This document shows positions 1 through 8,889 of a DNA stretch of 61,447 nt, piece by piece. Location: NCBI GenBank assembly GCA_903907925.1, contig CAIVQB010000070.1, positions 1 through 61,447 of the forward strand, written 5' to 3'. Position 1 is the first letter of the stretch. Every line of letters begins with the position of its first letter. The position numbers and the translations under genes are program-made. The notes under the pieces are model-generated. The model had not been told where the DNA came from. It saw only the letters and a program-made list of their open reading frames with translations, and searched no databases. Source of the DNA: an uncultured Verrucomicrobiota bacterium (GTDB lineage: Bacteria > Verrucomicrobiota > Verrucomicrobiia > Limisphaerales > UBA9464).

Positions 1-336
<336 letters not shown>

Positions 337-378
337 ATTTTGCTTATGTGTGGTTTTCAGAGAACCGGAAGTTTTTTT

Positions 379-489
379 TGGTGGCTATAAAGCTGCGGCT
401 CGACCCGATCCCATCCCGAACTCGGCCGTCAAACGCAGCATTGCCGATGGTAGTGCATGTATAGCTTGCGCGAGAGTAGGTTGCCGCCT
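379..489 (+). rRNA. 5S ribosomal RNA
   Basis: This is a roughly 111-base 5S rRNA. The GGTGGC start pairs with the GTTGCCGCC end to form helix I, and the conserved CCCATCCCGAACTCGG core of loops B/C is at about 409-424. It sits about 40 nt after the 23S end and is followed by an intrinsic terminator, so it closes the rRNA operon. The ends are estimated to within a few bases. Confidence 0.95.
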
Positions 490-496
490 TCCTTTT

Positions 497-527
497 AAGC
501 CCCGCATTTAACGATGCGGGGCTTTTT
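497..527 (+). terminator. rRNA operon intrinsic terminator
   Basis: A perfect 10-bp GC-rich stem (AGCCCCGCAT / ATGCGGGGCT) with a 6-nt loop is followed directly by five T residues, just after the 5S gene. This is a textbook Rho-independent terminator. Confidence 0.93.
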
Positions 528-655
528 GGGCTTCTGAAGCCCCCTGCGAAGACACGTTGGACTTGGAGCCATCCAGTGGAACCTGCAGTCGGAACAGTCT
601 TGCACGAACTGCCGGGCCTCGTTTCAATCCGAGGGTCACCCAGAATACCGTGTTT

Positions 656-1492
656 ATGATTCTCCCCTCCCTTCGTCTCTCGGCAGCACTTTTGATTGCT
701 GCCTGTTCTTTGGCTCCGGCACTGGCGGAAGGTCTGGCCGACCGCGTTGCCATCCAGACCTGGACGTTGCGCCGGTTGTCTTTTGATCAAGTGGTTGCCT
801 TCGCCAAGGCTCATGGAATCAAGGATCTGCAATTGATCCCCAATCACCTCGACTACAAAAAGGAATCCCCGGCGGAACTTGCCCGCAAGAAGGGCATTCT
901 GGAGGCGGCTGGACTCACCGCTTACACCTACGGGGTAGCGGGGACCTCACTCGATGAGCAGGAGAACCGCAAACTGTTCGAGTTTGCCAAGTTCATGGGG
1001 ATGAAGCTGATCGTCGTTGAACCCGGTGATTTCAAGATTTGGGACAACTTGGAGGTGCTTGCCAAGGAATTCGACATCCGGGTGGCCGTCCATAACCACG
1101 GAATCAAGTCGACCTACGGCAATCCCGCCACGGTGCGAAACATCCTCCAACATCGTGATTCGCACTTGGGCGTCTGCATGGACATCGGATGGGTCACCTC
1201 GGCCAACTTCGACGCCGCCAAGGTGTTTAAGGAATACAACGGTCGGGTTTTCGATCTTCACCTGAAGGACAAGCGCATCGAGAAGGTTCAGTCGGGCGAC
1301 GACGTCTCCTTCGACACTGAAATCGGTGCCGGCGCAGCGAATTTGAAGGGTCTGTTCAAGGTCCTTCGCGAAACCGGGTATCAGGGCCGCCTGGCCATCG
1401 AGACCGACAGTGACGAATTCGCCCGGATGCCGGACGCGTTCGTTGATAACGCCAAGAAATTCGTGACCGACCAGGACGCCGCGGGCCACTGA
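656..1492 (+). CDS. Secreted sugar phosphate isomerase/epimerase-like TIM barrel protein
   Basis: This 278-aa protein starts at ATG 656, because the next residues form a clean signal peptide (about 24 aa, ending in an A-L-A cleavage site). The longer reading frame upstream overlaps the region after the 5S gene and encodes no plausible leader. After the signal, the sequence fits the xylose-isomerase-like/AP-endonuclease-2 TIM-barrel superfamily: VAIQTWTL at strand 1, AVHNHG near residue 145, CMDIGW near 180, DLHLKDK near 205 and LAIETDSD near 255. These blocks supply the metal-binding His, Asp and Glu residues of this fold. Such exported members are common in Verrucomicrobiota and Planctomycetes and are thought to act on sugars or inositols. 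The substrate cannot be told from sequence. It stands alone, with no operon partner. Confidence 0.85.
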   Translation: MILPSLRLSAALLIAACSLAPALAEGLADRVAIQTWTLRRLSFDQVVAFAKAHGIKDLQLIPNHLDYKKESPAELARKKGILEAAGLTAYTYGVAGTSLDEQENRKLFEFAKFMGMKLIVVEPGDFKIWDNLEVLAKEFDIRVAVHNHGIKSTYGNPATVRNILQHRDSHLGVCMDIGWVTSANFDAAKVFKEYNGRVFDLHLKDKRIEKVQSGDDVSFDTEIGAGAANLKGLFKVLRETGYQGRLAIETDSDEFARMPDAFVDNAKKFVTDQDAAGH

Positions 1493-1648
1493 CGGTTGCC
1501 TCGTTAGTTAGTTGTCTTTGGGTGTGGAAGATCGAAGCGGTTGACTGGGGAGCGGAGTTCCTGCTCTCTATACCGATGGGCGACATGAGGTTGTTGTCCC
1601 AGAATTCACCGGCCCGAAGTGGTACCCCACATCGAAAGTGCAAACAAC

Positions 1649-2281
1649 ATGATCAAATCACTGATGAACCCAACCTCCAGTTTCCTTGGGTTTGCGGGCG
1701 GAGCTTTGTTTTTGGCAGCCGCTCACCAGGCACAGGCCCAGGTCGCGCTGCTTGATCCGGTGTCATGGACAAGCACCTTCGGGGGCGGTTTTACGCTGGG
1801 ATACAGCTTTACGGTTGGGCCCTCTGATTTGACGGTCACGGAGATGGGGTATTTCGATCGATTCCACGGGGGCTTTGCTAGCAGCTACGACATGGGGATT
1901 TGGGACTCGATCGGTGCCTTGGTGGCCTCTGCAACGGTTCCGTCCGGCACCGACGCCCCGTTGACTGGGGACTACCGGTATGTCGGATTGGGCACTCCGG
2001 TCGTTTTGCAGTCGGGACACATTTACACTGTGGGAGGAAGAGGGACGGGGGCCGACAGTCAGTTTGAGGCCGGAACTGCGACCCTCAACGGTGCAACACT
2101 CGTCAACGATGCGCTTTTCGACAACAGCCACCCATCCTTGTTTCAGCCTCTGTCGACCGGGGTTGGAAACTTCTTCGAGGTCAACCTGATGCTGGCACCA
2201 ATCCCGGAACCGGCGGCCTATCCTGCGGTCGTCGGCTTGGCGGTCCTGGGTTTTGGAGCGTGGCGCCGGTTTCGAACCTGA
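1649..2281 (+). CDS. PEP-CTERM sorting domain protein, DUF4082-like (paralog 1)
   Basis: This is a 210-aa secreted protein. ATG 1649 is preferred over the upstream in-frame start at 1619; a further ATG at 1664 is possible. The N-terminus is a signal peptide ending A-Q-A near residue 30. The mature domain is beta-rich, with GYSFTVG, DMGIWDS and SGHIYTVGG blocks resembling DUF4082 (inference). The C-terminus has the PEP-CTERM layout: IPEP motif, hydrophobic helix, then a basic tail (RRFRT). Proteins of this type are normally anchored or processed by an exosortase, which is not in this window. It is about 60 percent identical by eye to the next gene, so the two are a tandem duplication. Confidence 0.85.
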   Translation: MIKSLMNPTSSFLGFAGGALFLAAAHQAQAQVALLDPVSWTSTFGGGFTLGYSFTVGPSDLTVTEMGYFDRFHGGFASSYDMGIWDSIGALVASATVPSGTDAPLTGDYRYVGLGTPVVLQSGHIYTVGGRGTGADSQFEAGTATLNGATLVNDALFDNSHPSLFQPLSTGVGNFFEVNLMLAPIPEPAAYPAVVGLAVLGFGAWRRFRT

Positions 2282-2667
2282 GGTGGGTCGAATTCTTCGT
2301 AAGCGTCACACCGGAAACCTGCTTCGATCACAAATGTCGCGAATGCCATGACGTTTGTGTAGCAGTGGGAGAGATTTGAGCCAGTTGACCGAGGTGATGT
2401 GACCGATCTAGTGGTTGGTCATCGCAGCTACGCGTGAGGCATACCTCCTCTGTGCCAGAAATCGTCACTTTCTTGATCAAACGGCCGACGTGGCGCGCAT
2501 GCGCGGACACCTGCCGATAGGAACCCATAGCGGCCGAAAGGTTTAAAGCAAGTTGACTCTCGTTCGCGAAGCGTTCCTCTTTGCGTTGCGGAACCGCGGG
2601 TTGGGGACTCGTCGGTGTGCAACCCGAGACGGTGCCATTGCTGTCTTGACCTCAAATACCAGCAGCC
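2282..2667. other. Intergenic region with no recognisable gene
   Basis: This is a 386-bp gap between the two tandem PEP-CTERM paralogs. Short open frames exist on both strands, but none has a plausible start, composition or familiar protein motif. I see no terminator with a T-run and no convincing promoter. The region probably holds the promoter of the second paralog. Confidence 0.5.
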
Positions 2668-3303
2668 ATGAGTCAACCGTTCTCAAACCATTCGTTTCGT
2701 TTCGTTGGAATTGCAGCGGCCGCGCTGCTTGTCGCTGCGGCCCAGCAGGGTCTAGCACAGGTGGCTTTGCTGGACCCAGTTGCTTGGTCGAGTACGGCCG
2801 GAGGCGGGTTTTCTCTCGGTTACAGTATTACCGTCGGCGGTCAGGATCTCAGTGTCAGCGAGATGGGCTATTTCGATCGCCCGCACACTGTGGGGCTATT
2901 TGGGTCCTACGACATGGGGATCTGGGATAGTCTCGGTAGCCTCGTCGCGTCGGCGACGGTGCCGTCCGGCAATGTGGCGCCGCTGATTGGAGACTACCAC
3001 TATGTCGCCTTGGGAACTCCCGTTATCCTTCAGTCAGGACACACCTACACCATCGGAGCCAAAACCACCGGTGCGGACGACTTCTTCTGGGAAGGAACGG
3101 CAACTGTGAACGGCGCGACGATCGTTGACCCGGCGCTTTTCGATAACACCCATTCCAGTCTGGTTGAGCCGACGTCGAGTGCGCCACACCAGTTTTTCGA
3201 AGTCAACTTGATGGTCACACCAGTCCCGGAGCCCGCCACCTATTCCGTGGCAGTCGGCCTGGCAATGCTGGGTTTTGCTTCGTGGAGCCGTGTGCGGAAG
3301 TGA
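2668..3303 (+). CDS. PEP-CTERM sorting domain protein, DUF4082-like (paralog 2)
   Basis: This 211-aa protein starts at ATG 2668, which gives a well-formed signal peptide cleaved after about residue 30 (G-L-A-Q). The body aligns with the preceding gene throughout: VALLDPV at the mature N-terminus, DMGIWDS in the middle, LGTPVILQSGHTYTIG later, then a VPEP motif, a hydrophobic helix and the basic end SRVRK. It is therefore a tandem paralog. The role is unknown; PEP-CTERM proteins are usually envelope or extracellular-matrix components. It converges on thrC with only 7 bp between the stop codons and no visible terminator. Confidence 0.87.
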   Translation: MSQPFSNHSFRFVGIAAAALLVAAAQQGLAQVALLDPVAWSSTAGGGFSLGYSITVGGQDLSVSEMGYFDRPHTVGLFGSYDMGIWDSLGSLVASATVPSGNVAPLIGDYHYVALGTPVILQSGHTYTIGAKTTGADDFFWEGTATVNGATIVDPALFDNTHSSLVEPTSSAPHQFFEVNLMVTPVPEPATYSVAVGLAMLGFASWSRVRK

Positions 3304-3310
3304 GCGGGAT

Positions 3311-4405
3311 TCAAAGCCCGAGCGCGCCCAATACCGCTTCGCGCGTTGCCGCGACTTCAATCGGAACGATCCCGCTCACCCGAATGGCGGTGTCGGGATC
3401 CTTCAATCCGTGACCGGTCATGGTGGCGGTGATCAGGCTTCCATTCGGGATTTCACCGGCTCGAATGGCCAGGATCAGTCCTGCCAGGGGTGCAGCGCAG
3501 GCAGGCTCAACAAAAATCCCTTCGGTTCGGGCGAGCAGCGAATAGGCCTCCAGAATCTGTTCATCGGTCACGCTTCGGATTGATCCACCGGATTCGGACG
3601 CGGCGTTCATCGCGCCCTCCCAACTTGCCGGGTTCCCAATCCGTATCGCGGTGGCCACCGTTTCCGGATGGTCCACCCGATGTCCCAACACCAGCGGTGC
3701 CGCGCCGGCTGCCTGCCAGCCCATCATTTTCGGTAGTGTATCCGATTCGCCCGCCGCCTCGTATTCCTTAAACCCGCGCCAATAGGCGGTGATGTTTCCG
3801 GCGTTACCGACCGGCAGAAAATGAAAGTCAGGCGCGCCTCCCAGGACGTCACAGATCTCGAACGCCGCCGTCTTCTGTCCTTCGATGCGAACCGGATTCA
3901 CACTGTTGACGACTTCGGCAATCCCCGTTTCACCGAGTTCCCGGACGATGCGCAGCGCATCGTCAAAATTGCCATCGATGCTGATCGCCTTGGCTCCGTA
4001 CATCAGTGCCTGGGCCATTTTTCCAAGCGCGATTTTCCCCTTGGGCAGGAGCACCACCGACTGAAGTCCCGCCCGGGCCGCATAGGCCGCGGCGCTGGCA
4101 CTGGTGTTGCCGGTGCTGGCGCAGACCACCACTTTGGCACCGCGTTCGCAGGCTTTGGAGACGGCCAGGGTCATCCCGCGATCCTTGAACGAACAGGTCG
4201 GATTCAGCGCCTCGTATTTGAGGAAAAGATCGAAATGGCCGCCGATCCTGTCGACGAAACGTGGCACCGGGATCAACGGCGTGTTGCCCTCCAACAAGGT
4301 CACCACCGGGGTCTGGTCGGTCACCGGCAGAAAGGAGGCGTAGCGCCGGATCACACCGGGCCAGGATTTGCTGGAACTGCTCATGGGGGAAAACGGAACC
4401 ATCAT
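3311..4405 (-). CDS. thrC: Threonine synthase
   Basis: This 364-aa PLP enzyme converts O-phosphohomoserine to threonine, the last step of threonine synthesis. The PLP-lysine motif SFKDRG is near residue 73, the glycine-rich phosphate loop is in the 'PVGNAGN' block near residue 200, and CASTGNTSASAAAYA is near residue 95. The length fits the short class of threonine synthases (about 350-370 aa). The start codon overlaps the stop of hom by 4 bp (ATGA), so the two genes are almost certainly co-transcribed and translationally coupled. Confidence 0.96.
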   Translation of the reverse strand: MMVPFSPMSSSSKSWPGVIRRYASFLPVTDQTPVVTLLEGNTPLIPVPRFVDRIGGHFDLFLKYEALNPTCSFKDRGMTLAVSKACERGAKVVVCASTGNTSASAAAYAARAGLQSVVLLPKGKIALGKMAQALMYGAKAISIDGNFDDALRIVRELGETGIAEVVNSVNPVRIEGQKTAAFEICDVLGGAPDFHFLPVGNAGNITAYWRGFKEYEAAGESDTLPKMMGWQAAGAAPLVLGHRVDHPETVATAIRIGNPASWEGAMNAASESGGSIRSVTDEQILEAYSLLARTEGIFVEPACAAPLAGLILAIRAGEIPNGSLITATMTGHGLKDPDTAIRVSGIVPIEVAATREAVLGALGL

Positions 4406-5742
4406 TCGAAGGGTTCGACCCGGATCAAAACCGGTTCGTCGCGGACCACGCCGAGTCGGGCAATCTGGCGGAGCGCCTTCTGCATCGCGGCATTCGGGGC
4501 GTCGTGAATCATCAGGATGACCGGCACGGTGTCGCCCACATGACCCTCGGGCTGGATGATCGATGAAATCCCGATTCCCGCCCGCGCCAGAAGGCTGGAA
4601 ATCCGGGCGAACACACCCGGTTTGTCGATCACCGCGAGCCGGAGATAATACCGTGAGGTGACCTCCTCGATGGGCATCACGCGGGATTGGGCGGCATGGG
4701 CGACGAAGCAGGGGACCCGTTCCACCGAACCGTGTTTCAGGTCCAGGGCGGCATCGGCCAGATCGCTCAACACCGAACTGGCCGTCGCATCCGCGCCGGC
4801 GCCACGCCCGTAAAGAAGCGTGTCACCGACCACATCCCCACGAACGGAAATGGCGTTGAACGCGTAATTCACCGACGCGAGCACGTGTCCGTTGGGGATG
4901 AGCGCCGGATACACGGCGACCTGGATGCGTGGAGCGTTTTCCCGGGCTTCCTTGCGGCGTTTTCCGGGGCCTCCGTCGATGGTCTTGATCACACCCAGGA
5001 GCTTGATGGTGTAACCCAGTTGGGCGGCGAACTGAATGTCGAGCCGGCTGATCCGCCGGATGCCTTCGGTGTGAATCGCGCGCGGATTGACCCAAAACCC
5101 GTGGGCCAGCGACGCCAAAATGCCGGTCTTGTGGGCGGCGTCATGCCCGTCGACGTCCAACGAAGGCTCCGCTTCGGCGTATCCCAGGCGTTGGGCTTCG
5201 GCCAGTGCCTCACTGAATTCGATGCCCTCCAACTTCATCCGGGTCAGGATGTAGTTGCAGGTTCCATTGACGATTCCGTGCAACGAGACAATGCGGTTTC
5301 CGACCAGGGATTCCCGCAGGACCTTGATGATGGGAATGCCGCCGGCGACCGAGGCTTCGTAATAAAGATTGGCTCCGTGCCGTGCCGCCGTTTGGAACAG
5401 CTCGGGACCGTGGGCGGACAGCAGTGCCTTGTTGGCGGTGACCACCGGTTTGCCCAGCTTCAACGCGGTCAGGACCATGTCGCGGGCCACGGTCGTCCCT
5501 CCACACAACTCCACCACCACGTGAACGGAGGGATCGTTGACCGCCTCACTCCAGTCATCGGTGAGAACCCCGCGGGGCAGCGCCAGATCGCGATGTTTTT
5601 TGACGTCGCGGACCGCAACCTTGCGGAGATTCAGGGCGACACCCAAACGGGACGTCATCAGCGTGCCATTGCGCCGGAGGGCGCGGATCACTCCGCCGCC
5701 CACCGTGCCGCCACCAATCAGACCCAGATTGACCGTCTCCAT
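4402..5742 (-). CDS. hom: Homoserine dehydrogenase
   Basis: This 446-aa enzyme reduces aspartate semialdehyde to homoserine, at the branch point of threonine and methionine synthesis. The N-terminal Rossmann loop reads GLIGGGTVGGGV (residues 7-18). The catalytic domain has NGTCNYILTRM near residue 160 and EAEPSLDVDGHDAAHK near residue 190, with the catalytic lysine. A C-terminal ACT domain (about residues 365-440, YYLRLAVIDKPGV) suggests feedback control by threonine. It is the first gene of the hom-thrC pair and is divergent from rimO. A monofunctional aspartokinase is not in the window, and asd is about 12 kb away. Confidence 0.97.
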   Translation of the reverse strand: METVNLGLIGGGTVGGGVIRALRRNGTLMTSRLGVALNLRKVAVRDVKKHRDLALPRGVLTDDWSEAVNDPSVHVVVELCGGTTVARDMVLTALKLGKPVVTANKALLSAHGPELFQTAARHGANLYYEASVAGGIPIIKVLRESLVGNRIVSLHGIVNGTCNYILTRMKLEGIEFSEALAEAQRLGYAEAEPSLDVDGHDAAHKTGILASLAHGFWVNPRAIHTEGIRRISRLDIQFAAQLGYTIKLLGVIKTIDGGPGKRRKEARENAPRIQVAVYPALIPNGHVLASVNYAFNAISVRGDVVGDTLLYGRGAGADATASSVLSDLADAALDLKHGSVERVPCFVAHAAQSRVMPIEEVTSRYYLRLAVIDKPGVFARISSLLARAGIGISSIIQPEGHVGDTVPVILMIHDAPNAAMQKALRQIARLGVVRDEPVLIRVEPFE

Positions 5743-5851
5743 ACGAAAGCGCGTAGGTTGGCGGCCTCCGGGATCGGGGACAACGCCTTTTTGCTCTTCC
5801 GATGGGGTTCCTCACAAAATCGACGGGGTTTTTAGTGCCTCGGGTCGGGCG

Positions 5852-5881
5852 TTGCGCATCGGCCGGCAGCGCGGGTAGCTT
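5852..5881 (+). promoter_or_regulatory. rimO promoter (-35 TTGCGC, -10 TAGCTT) close to the start codon
   Basis: TTGCGC (5852-5857) and TAGCTT (5876-5881) are separated by 18 bp. Only 9 nt lie between the -10 box and the GTG at 5891, so the mRNA would have almost no leader. The same spacing recurs at other genes in this window. Confidence 0.5.
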
Positions 5882-5890
5882 CCGCGTCCC

Positions 5891-7591
5891 GTGACCGCGC
5901 CGCTTCCTGCCTCCCGTCCATCCGCCCCCCGGCGGGTGGGCTTGATCTCACTCGGTTGTGCCAAGAATCTGGTGGATGCCGAGATTATGCTCGGGTCCCT
6001 GCTGAAACAGGGGGTCGAGATCGTCAATGACCCCGCCCAGGCCGACGCTCTCATCGTCAACACCTGCTCCTTCATCGATGCCGCGCAGGAGGAGAGCGTC
6101 GACACCATTTTCGAATCGACGGAATTCCGTTCCAAGGTCCGCCCGGGCCAGGCCGTCATCGTTTCCGGCTGCATGCCGCAACGGTTTCGCAATGAACTGC
6201 CCCAATTGATGCCCGAGGTGGATCGGTTCATGGGGATCGACCAGGTGGAACAGGTCTGCGACATCGTCGAACAGGCCATCGCCTCGCGGGCGCAAAAGAT
6301 CGCCTCACCGGTGCCGGCGAAGGGAAAGAAACAGAAGCAGCAGGTGGCCGGGCGGTTGGCGGAAATCGAAAAAGCGCGCGGCCATTCGGATCATGACCAT
6401 GACGAGACAATTCGCGGGACGGAACAGTTTGGGCGGACGCGCAAGGTCATCTCACTCCAGGCGGCCGCGCCGGTTCCACCGCCCGTGGATGTCACGGTTC
6501 GTCCCAAGTATATTCCCCAGTTTGAAACACCGCGCTTCCGGCTGACGCCGCGTCATTTCGCCTACGTCAAGATTGCCGAGGGCTGCAATCATCCGTGCAG
6601 CTTCTGCATCATCCCCCGGATGCGGGGCTCTCATCGGAGTCGCACGCAATCCGACATCGTGGCGGAGGCACGGGATCTCATCGCCAACGGGGTCCGCGAA
6701 CTGAACCTGATCTCGCAGGATTCCACCTATTACGGCCTGGATCTGCGTCCCGGCCACACGCCGTCGATTGCTTCACCCGCCCGGTTCACGGCGGCGACGC
6801 AGGCTCTGGCGGCTGATTCCACAACGCTCTGCACGCTGCTCCGTGAGCTGAACGCGCTGAAGGGCGATTTCTGGATCCGCCTGCTGTACACGCACCCGGC
6901 GCACTGGACCGACGACCTGATCCGGACGATCGCGGAATGCCGCAAGGTGGCCCGCTACGTGGACATGCCATTGCAGCATATCCACGATGATTTGCTGGCC
7001 CGCATGCGCCGTGAAACCAGCGGACAATATATCCGGGATCTCATCGCGAAAATTCGCGCGGGCGTTCCGGGCATCGCACTCCGAACCACGTTCATCGTCG
7101 GATTTCCGGGAGAGACCGAGGAACATTTTGAGTCGCTGTTGGAGTTCATCCGGACGACCCGGTTTGAGCGGTTGGGCGTGTTTGCCTATTCGAAGGAGGA
7201 CGGGACGATTGCGGGCAAGATGGCGCAGCAGTTGACGCCTGCGAAACGACGAAAGCGCCGTGAGCAGGCAATGGCCGCCCAGCATGAGGTGGCGGTGACG
7301 GTGGCGGAATCCTTTGTCGGACGCACGCTCAAGGTCCTCGTCGAGGGCGAGGCGACCGATCGTCAAATCGAGTCGGCGCGGGTCCGCTCGTGGGAACATG
7401 GCTTGATGCGCAGCGACTCGGAGGGCTCGGGATTGCCCTCGGGACGCAGTTACCTGGTGGCGCGCGGCGAGGCCGATGCCCCGGACATCGACGGCCGCGT
7501 TTACATTCGCGGAAAGCTGCCGGTCGGCCGGTTCAGCAAGGTTCGCATCGTCGGCCACACCGACTACGACCTGATCGCCGAGCCCATTTGA
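5891..7591 (+). CDS. rimO: Ribosomal protein S12 methylthiotransferase RimO with two insertions
   Basis: This 566-aa radical-SAM enzyme adds a methylthio group to an aspartate of ribosomal protein S12. The three cysteines of the N-terminal Fe-S cluster are C23, C59 and C94, and the radical-SAM triad is C232, C236 and C239 (GCNHPCSFC). The C-terminus carries the TRAM domain. RimO is normally about 430-450 aa. The excess comes from a Lys/Gln/His-rich insert at about residues 134-205, between the two cluster domains, and a second insert at about 288-312. Both stay in frame and have no stop codons. The start is GTG 5891, chosen from the SLGCAKN N-terminus and the promoter position. It is divergent from hom. 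Confidence 0.94.
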   Translation: MTAPLPASRPSAPRRVGLISLGCAKNLVDAEIMLGSLLKQGVEIVNDPAQADALIVNTCSFIDAAQEESVDTIFESTEFRSKVRPGQAVIVSGCMPQRFRNELPQLMPEVDRFMGIDQVEQVCDIVEQAIASRAQKIASPVPAKGKKQKQQVAGRLAEIEKARGHSDHDHDETIRGTEQFGRTRKVISLQAAAPVPPPVDVTVRPKYIPQFETPRFRLTPRHFAYVKIAEGCNHPCSFCIIPRMRGSHRSRTQSDIVAEARDLIANGVRELNLISQDSTYYGLDLRPGHTPSIASPARFTAATQALAADSTTLCTLLRELNALKGDFWIRLLYTHPAHWTDDLIRTIAECRKVARYVDMPLQHIHDDLLARMRRETSGQYIRDLIAKIRAGVPGIALRTTFIVGFPGETEEHFESLLEFIRTTRFERLGVFAYSKEDGTIAGKMAQQLTPAKRRKRREQAMAAQHEVAVTVAESFVGRTLKVLVEGEATDRQIESARVRSWEHGLMRSDSEGSGLPSGRSYLVARGEADAPDIDGRVYIRGKLPVGRFSKVRIVGHTDYDLIAEPI

Positions 7592-7600
7592 GGCGGGGGG

Positions 7601-7735
7601 ATTCGGAAGAGGACACGAATTGCACGGATTGACACGAATTTGGGCGGAATAAGACGGAACGAACCGGACCCGATCAGTGCACGGAAATCGTGGTCGATCC
7701 TTCTCAATCCGTGTGGATCCGTGTCCTCTTTTTGG
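7601..7735. repeat. Intergenic inverted repeat, family A (copy 1)
   Basis: Just after rimO, a left arm at about 7607-7633 (starts GAAGAGGACACGAATTG) is the imperfect reverse complement of a right arm at about 7703-7730 (ends GGATCCGTGTCCTCTT). The arms are about 27 nt with about 70 nt between them. Related blocks occur at 13720, 38980 and 56815. Confidence 0.75.
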
Positions 7736-7799
7736 ATCGCAGCCGGGGCAGCAGCGCGTGTGGAGTCTCACTGCATTGCGGGCGGGTAAGGTGCTTGCG

Positions 7800-7828
7800 T
7801 TGACGCCCGATCGAAGGCCGCCTAGGTT
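7800..7828 (+). promoter_or_regulatory. Promoter of the A-type Fe-S carrier gene (TTGACG-17-TAGGTT)
   Basis: TTGACG (7800-7805) and TAGGTT (7823-7828) are separated by exactly 17 bp. The -10 box ends 9 nt before the ATG at 7838, predicting a near-leaderless transcript. No Shine-Dalgarno sequence is present. Confidence 0.6.
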
Positions 7829-7837
7829 CAGCCGGTC

Positions 7838-8233
7838 ATGATCGCTGGAAAAATTGGAGCTTCAAGTGCCGCCGCCGTTGCGCCCGGGTTTCGGGTGGGC
7901 GACGAACGCCTGATCAAGCTCACCGACAGCGCCGCCCGCAAGGTGACCTCGCTGCTCGGAAAACAGGGCCGTCCCCAGGGTGTTCTCCGGGTGGCCGTGG
8001 TCGGCGGTGGATGCTCCGGTCTCCAGTACAAGATGGACCTCCAGGACCAGCCTCAGAATCGCGACATCCTTGTGGAAAGTGCGGGAGTTCGTGTCGTGGT
8101 GGATCCCAAGAGCGCGTTGTACGTCACCGGCAGTGAGCTCGATTACAGCGATGCATTGACCGAGGGCGGCTTCAAGGTGAAGAACCCGAACGCCGCCACC
8201 AGTTGTTCCTGCGGCGAGAGTTTCAGCGCCTGA
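7838..8233 (+). CDS. HesB/IscA/ErpA-family iron-sulfur cluster carrier
   Basis: This 131-aa A-type carrier protein takes up nascent Fe-S clusters and delivers them to apo-enzymes. The three conserved cysteines are present, one in the GGGCSGLQY block near residue 62 and two in the C-terminal CSCGESF motif. A 25-aa N-terminal extension precedes the usual 'IKLTDSAARKV' start of the fold. It is followed 8 bp later by an HscB-like J-protein gene on the same strand, so the two probably form an Fe-S biogenesis operon. It could be called iscA, erpA or sufA-like; the sequence alone does not decide. Confidence 0.93.
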   Translation: MIAGKIGASSAAAVAPGFRVGDERLIKLTDSAARKVTSLLGKQGRPQGVLRVAVVGGGCSGLQYKMDLQDQPQNRDILVESAGVRVVVDPKSALYVTGSELDYSDALTEGGFKVKNPNAATSCSCGESFSA

Positions 8234-8241
8234 GGCCGGTC

Positions 8242-8862
8242 ATGGTTGATGCGTTTGAGCTGCTGTCGGAACAGCGTCGGCCGTGGCTTGATGAAGCGGC
8301 GTTGAAAGGACGGTTCATCGAGCAGTCCAGTCCGTTTCACCCCGATCGTGTCCACGGCGCGTCCGAAGCCGATCGGTTGGCAGCGACGGCGCGTTACACG
8401 GAGTTGAACGCCGCCTTCAATCGCCTTCGAGAACCCCGCGATCGCCTGCTGCACCTGCTTGAACTGGAGTCGGGCGGGTCGCCGGGAGACATCCAGCGGA
8501 TTCCGCCCGGGACCATGGATTTGTTTGTGGAGATCGGACAAACGTGTCGGGACTGCGATGCCTTCCTTGCCGCCCGCGGCACGCCCACTTCGCCGATGTT
8601 GAAACTGAAATCGATGCGCGAAGGACTCGACTGGTCTGGCCGCATCGACGCCCTGCGGGAACAGGTGATGGGAAAACGGGCCGAACTGGTGGCTGAATTG
8701 GAGGCGATGAATCGGATCTGGGCGGACGCGCCGGCGGTCGGTGATCCGCTCCGCCGCGCCGCGCTGCCGCTCGAACGCCTGGAGCAGCTTTACCGCGCCA
8801 TGAGCTATGTCGGTCGTTGGACGGGGCAACTCGACGAACGCCGCGTCCAGTTGGCGATGTGA
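8242..8862 (+). CDS. hscB: HscB-like Fe-S cluster co-chaperone (J-domain protein)
   Basis: This 206-aa protein has an HscB layout: an N-terminal J-domain (residues 1-75) with the diagnostic HPD motif (FHPDRVHG, near residue 32), then a helical C-terminal domain with the oligomerisation/IscU-binding region. The J-domain stimulates an Hsp70 ATPase during transfer of Fe-S clusters from the IscU scaffold. ATG 8242 is chosen over an upstream start inside the preceding gene because the family begins with 'DAFELL'-type sequence. The upstream neighbour is an A-type Fe-S carrier, which supports the call. hscA and iscU are not nearby. Confidence 0.85.
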   Translation: MVDAFELLSEQRRPWLDEAALKGRFIEQSSPFHPDRVHGASEADRLAATARYTELNAAFNRLREPRDRLLHLLELESGGSPGDIQRIPPGTMDLFVEIGQTCRDCDAFLAARGTPTSPMLKLKSMREGLDWSGRIDALREQVMGKRAELVAELEAMNRIWADAPAVGDPLRRAALPLERLEQLYRAMSYVGRWTGQLDERRVQLAM

Positions 8863-8889
8863 CCTGTCATCGTCCGCGCCGCGGGCGGT

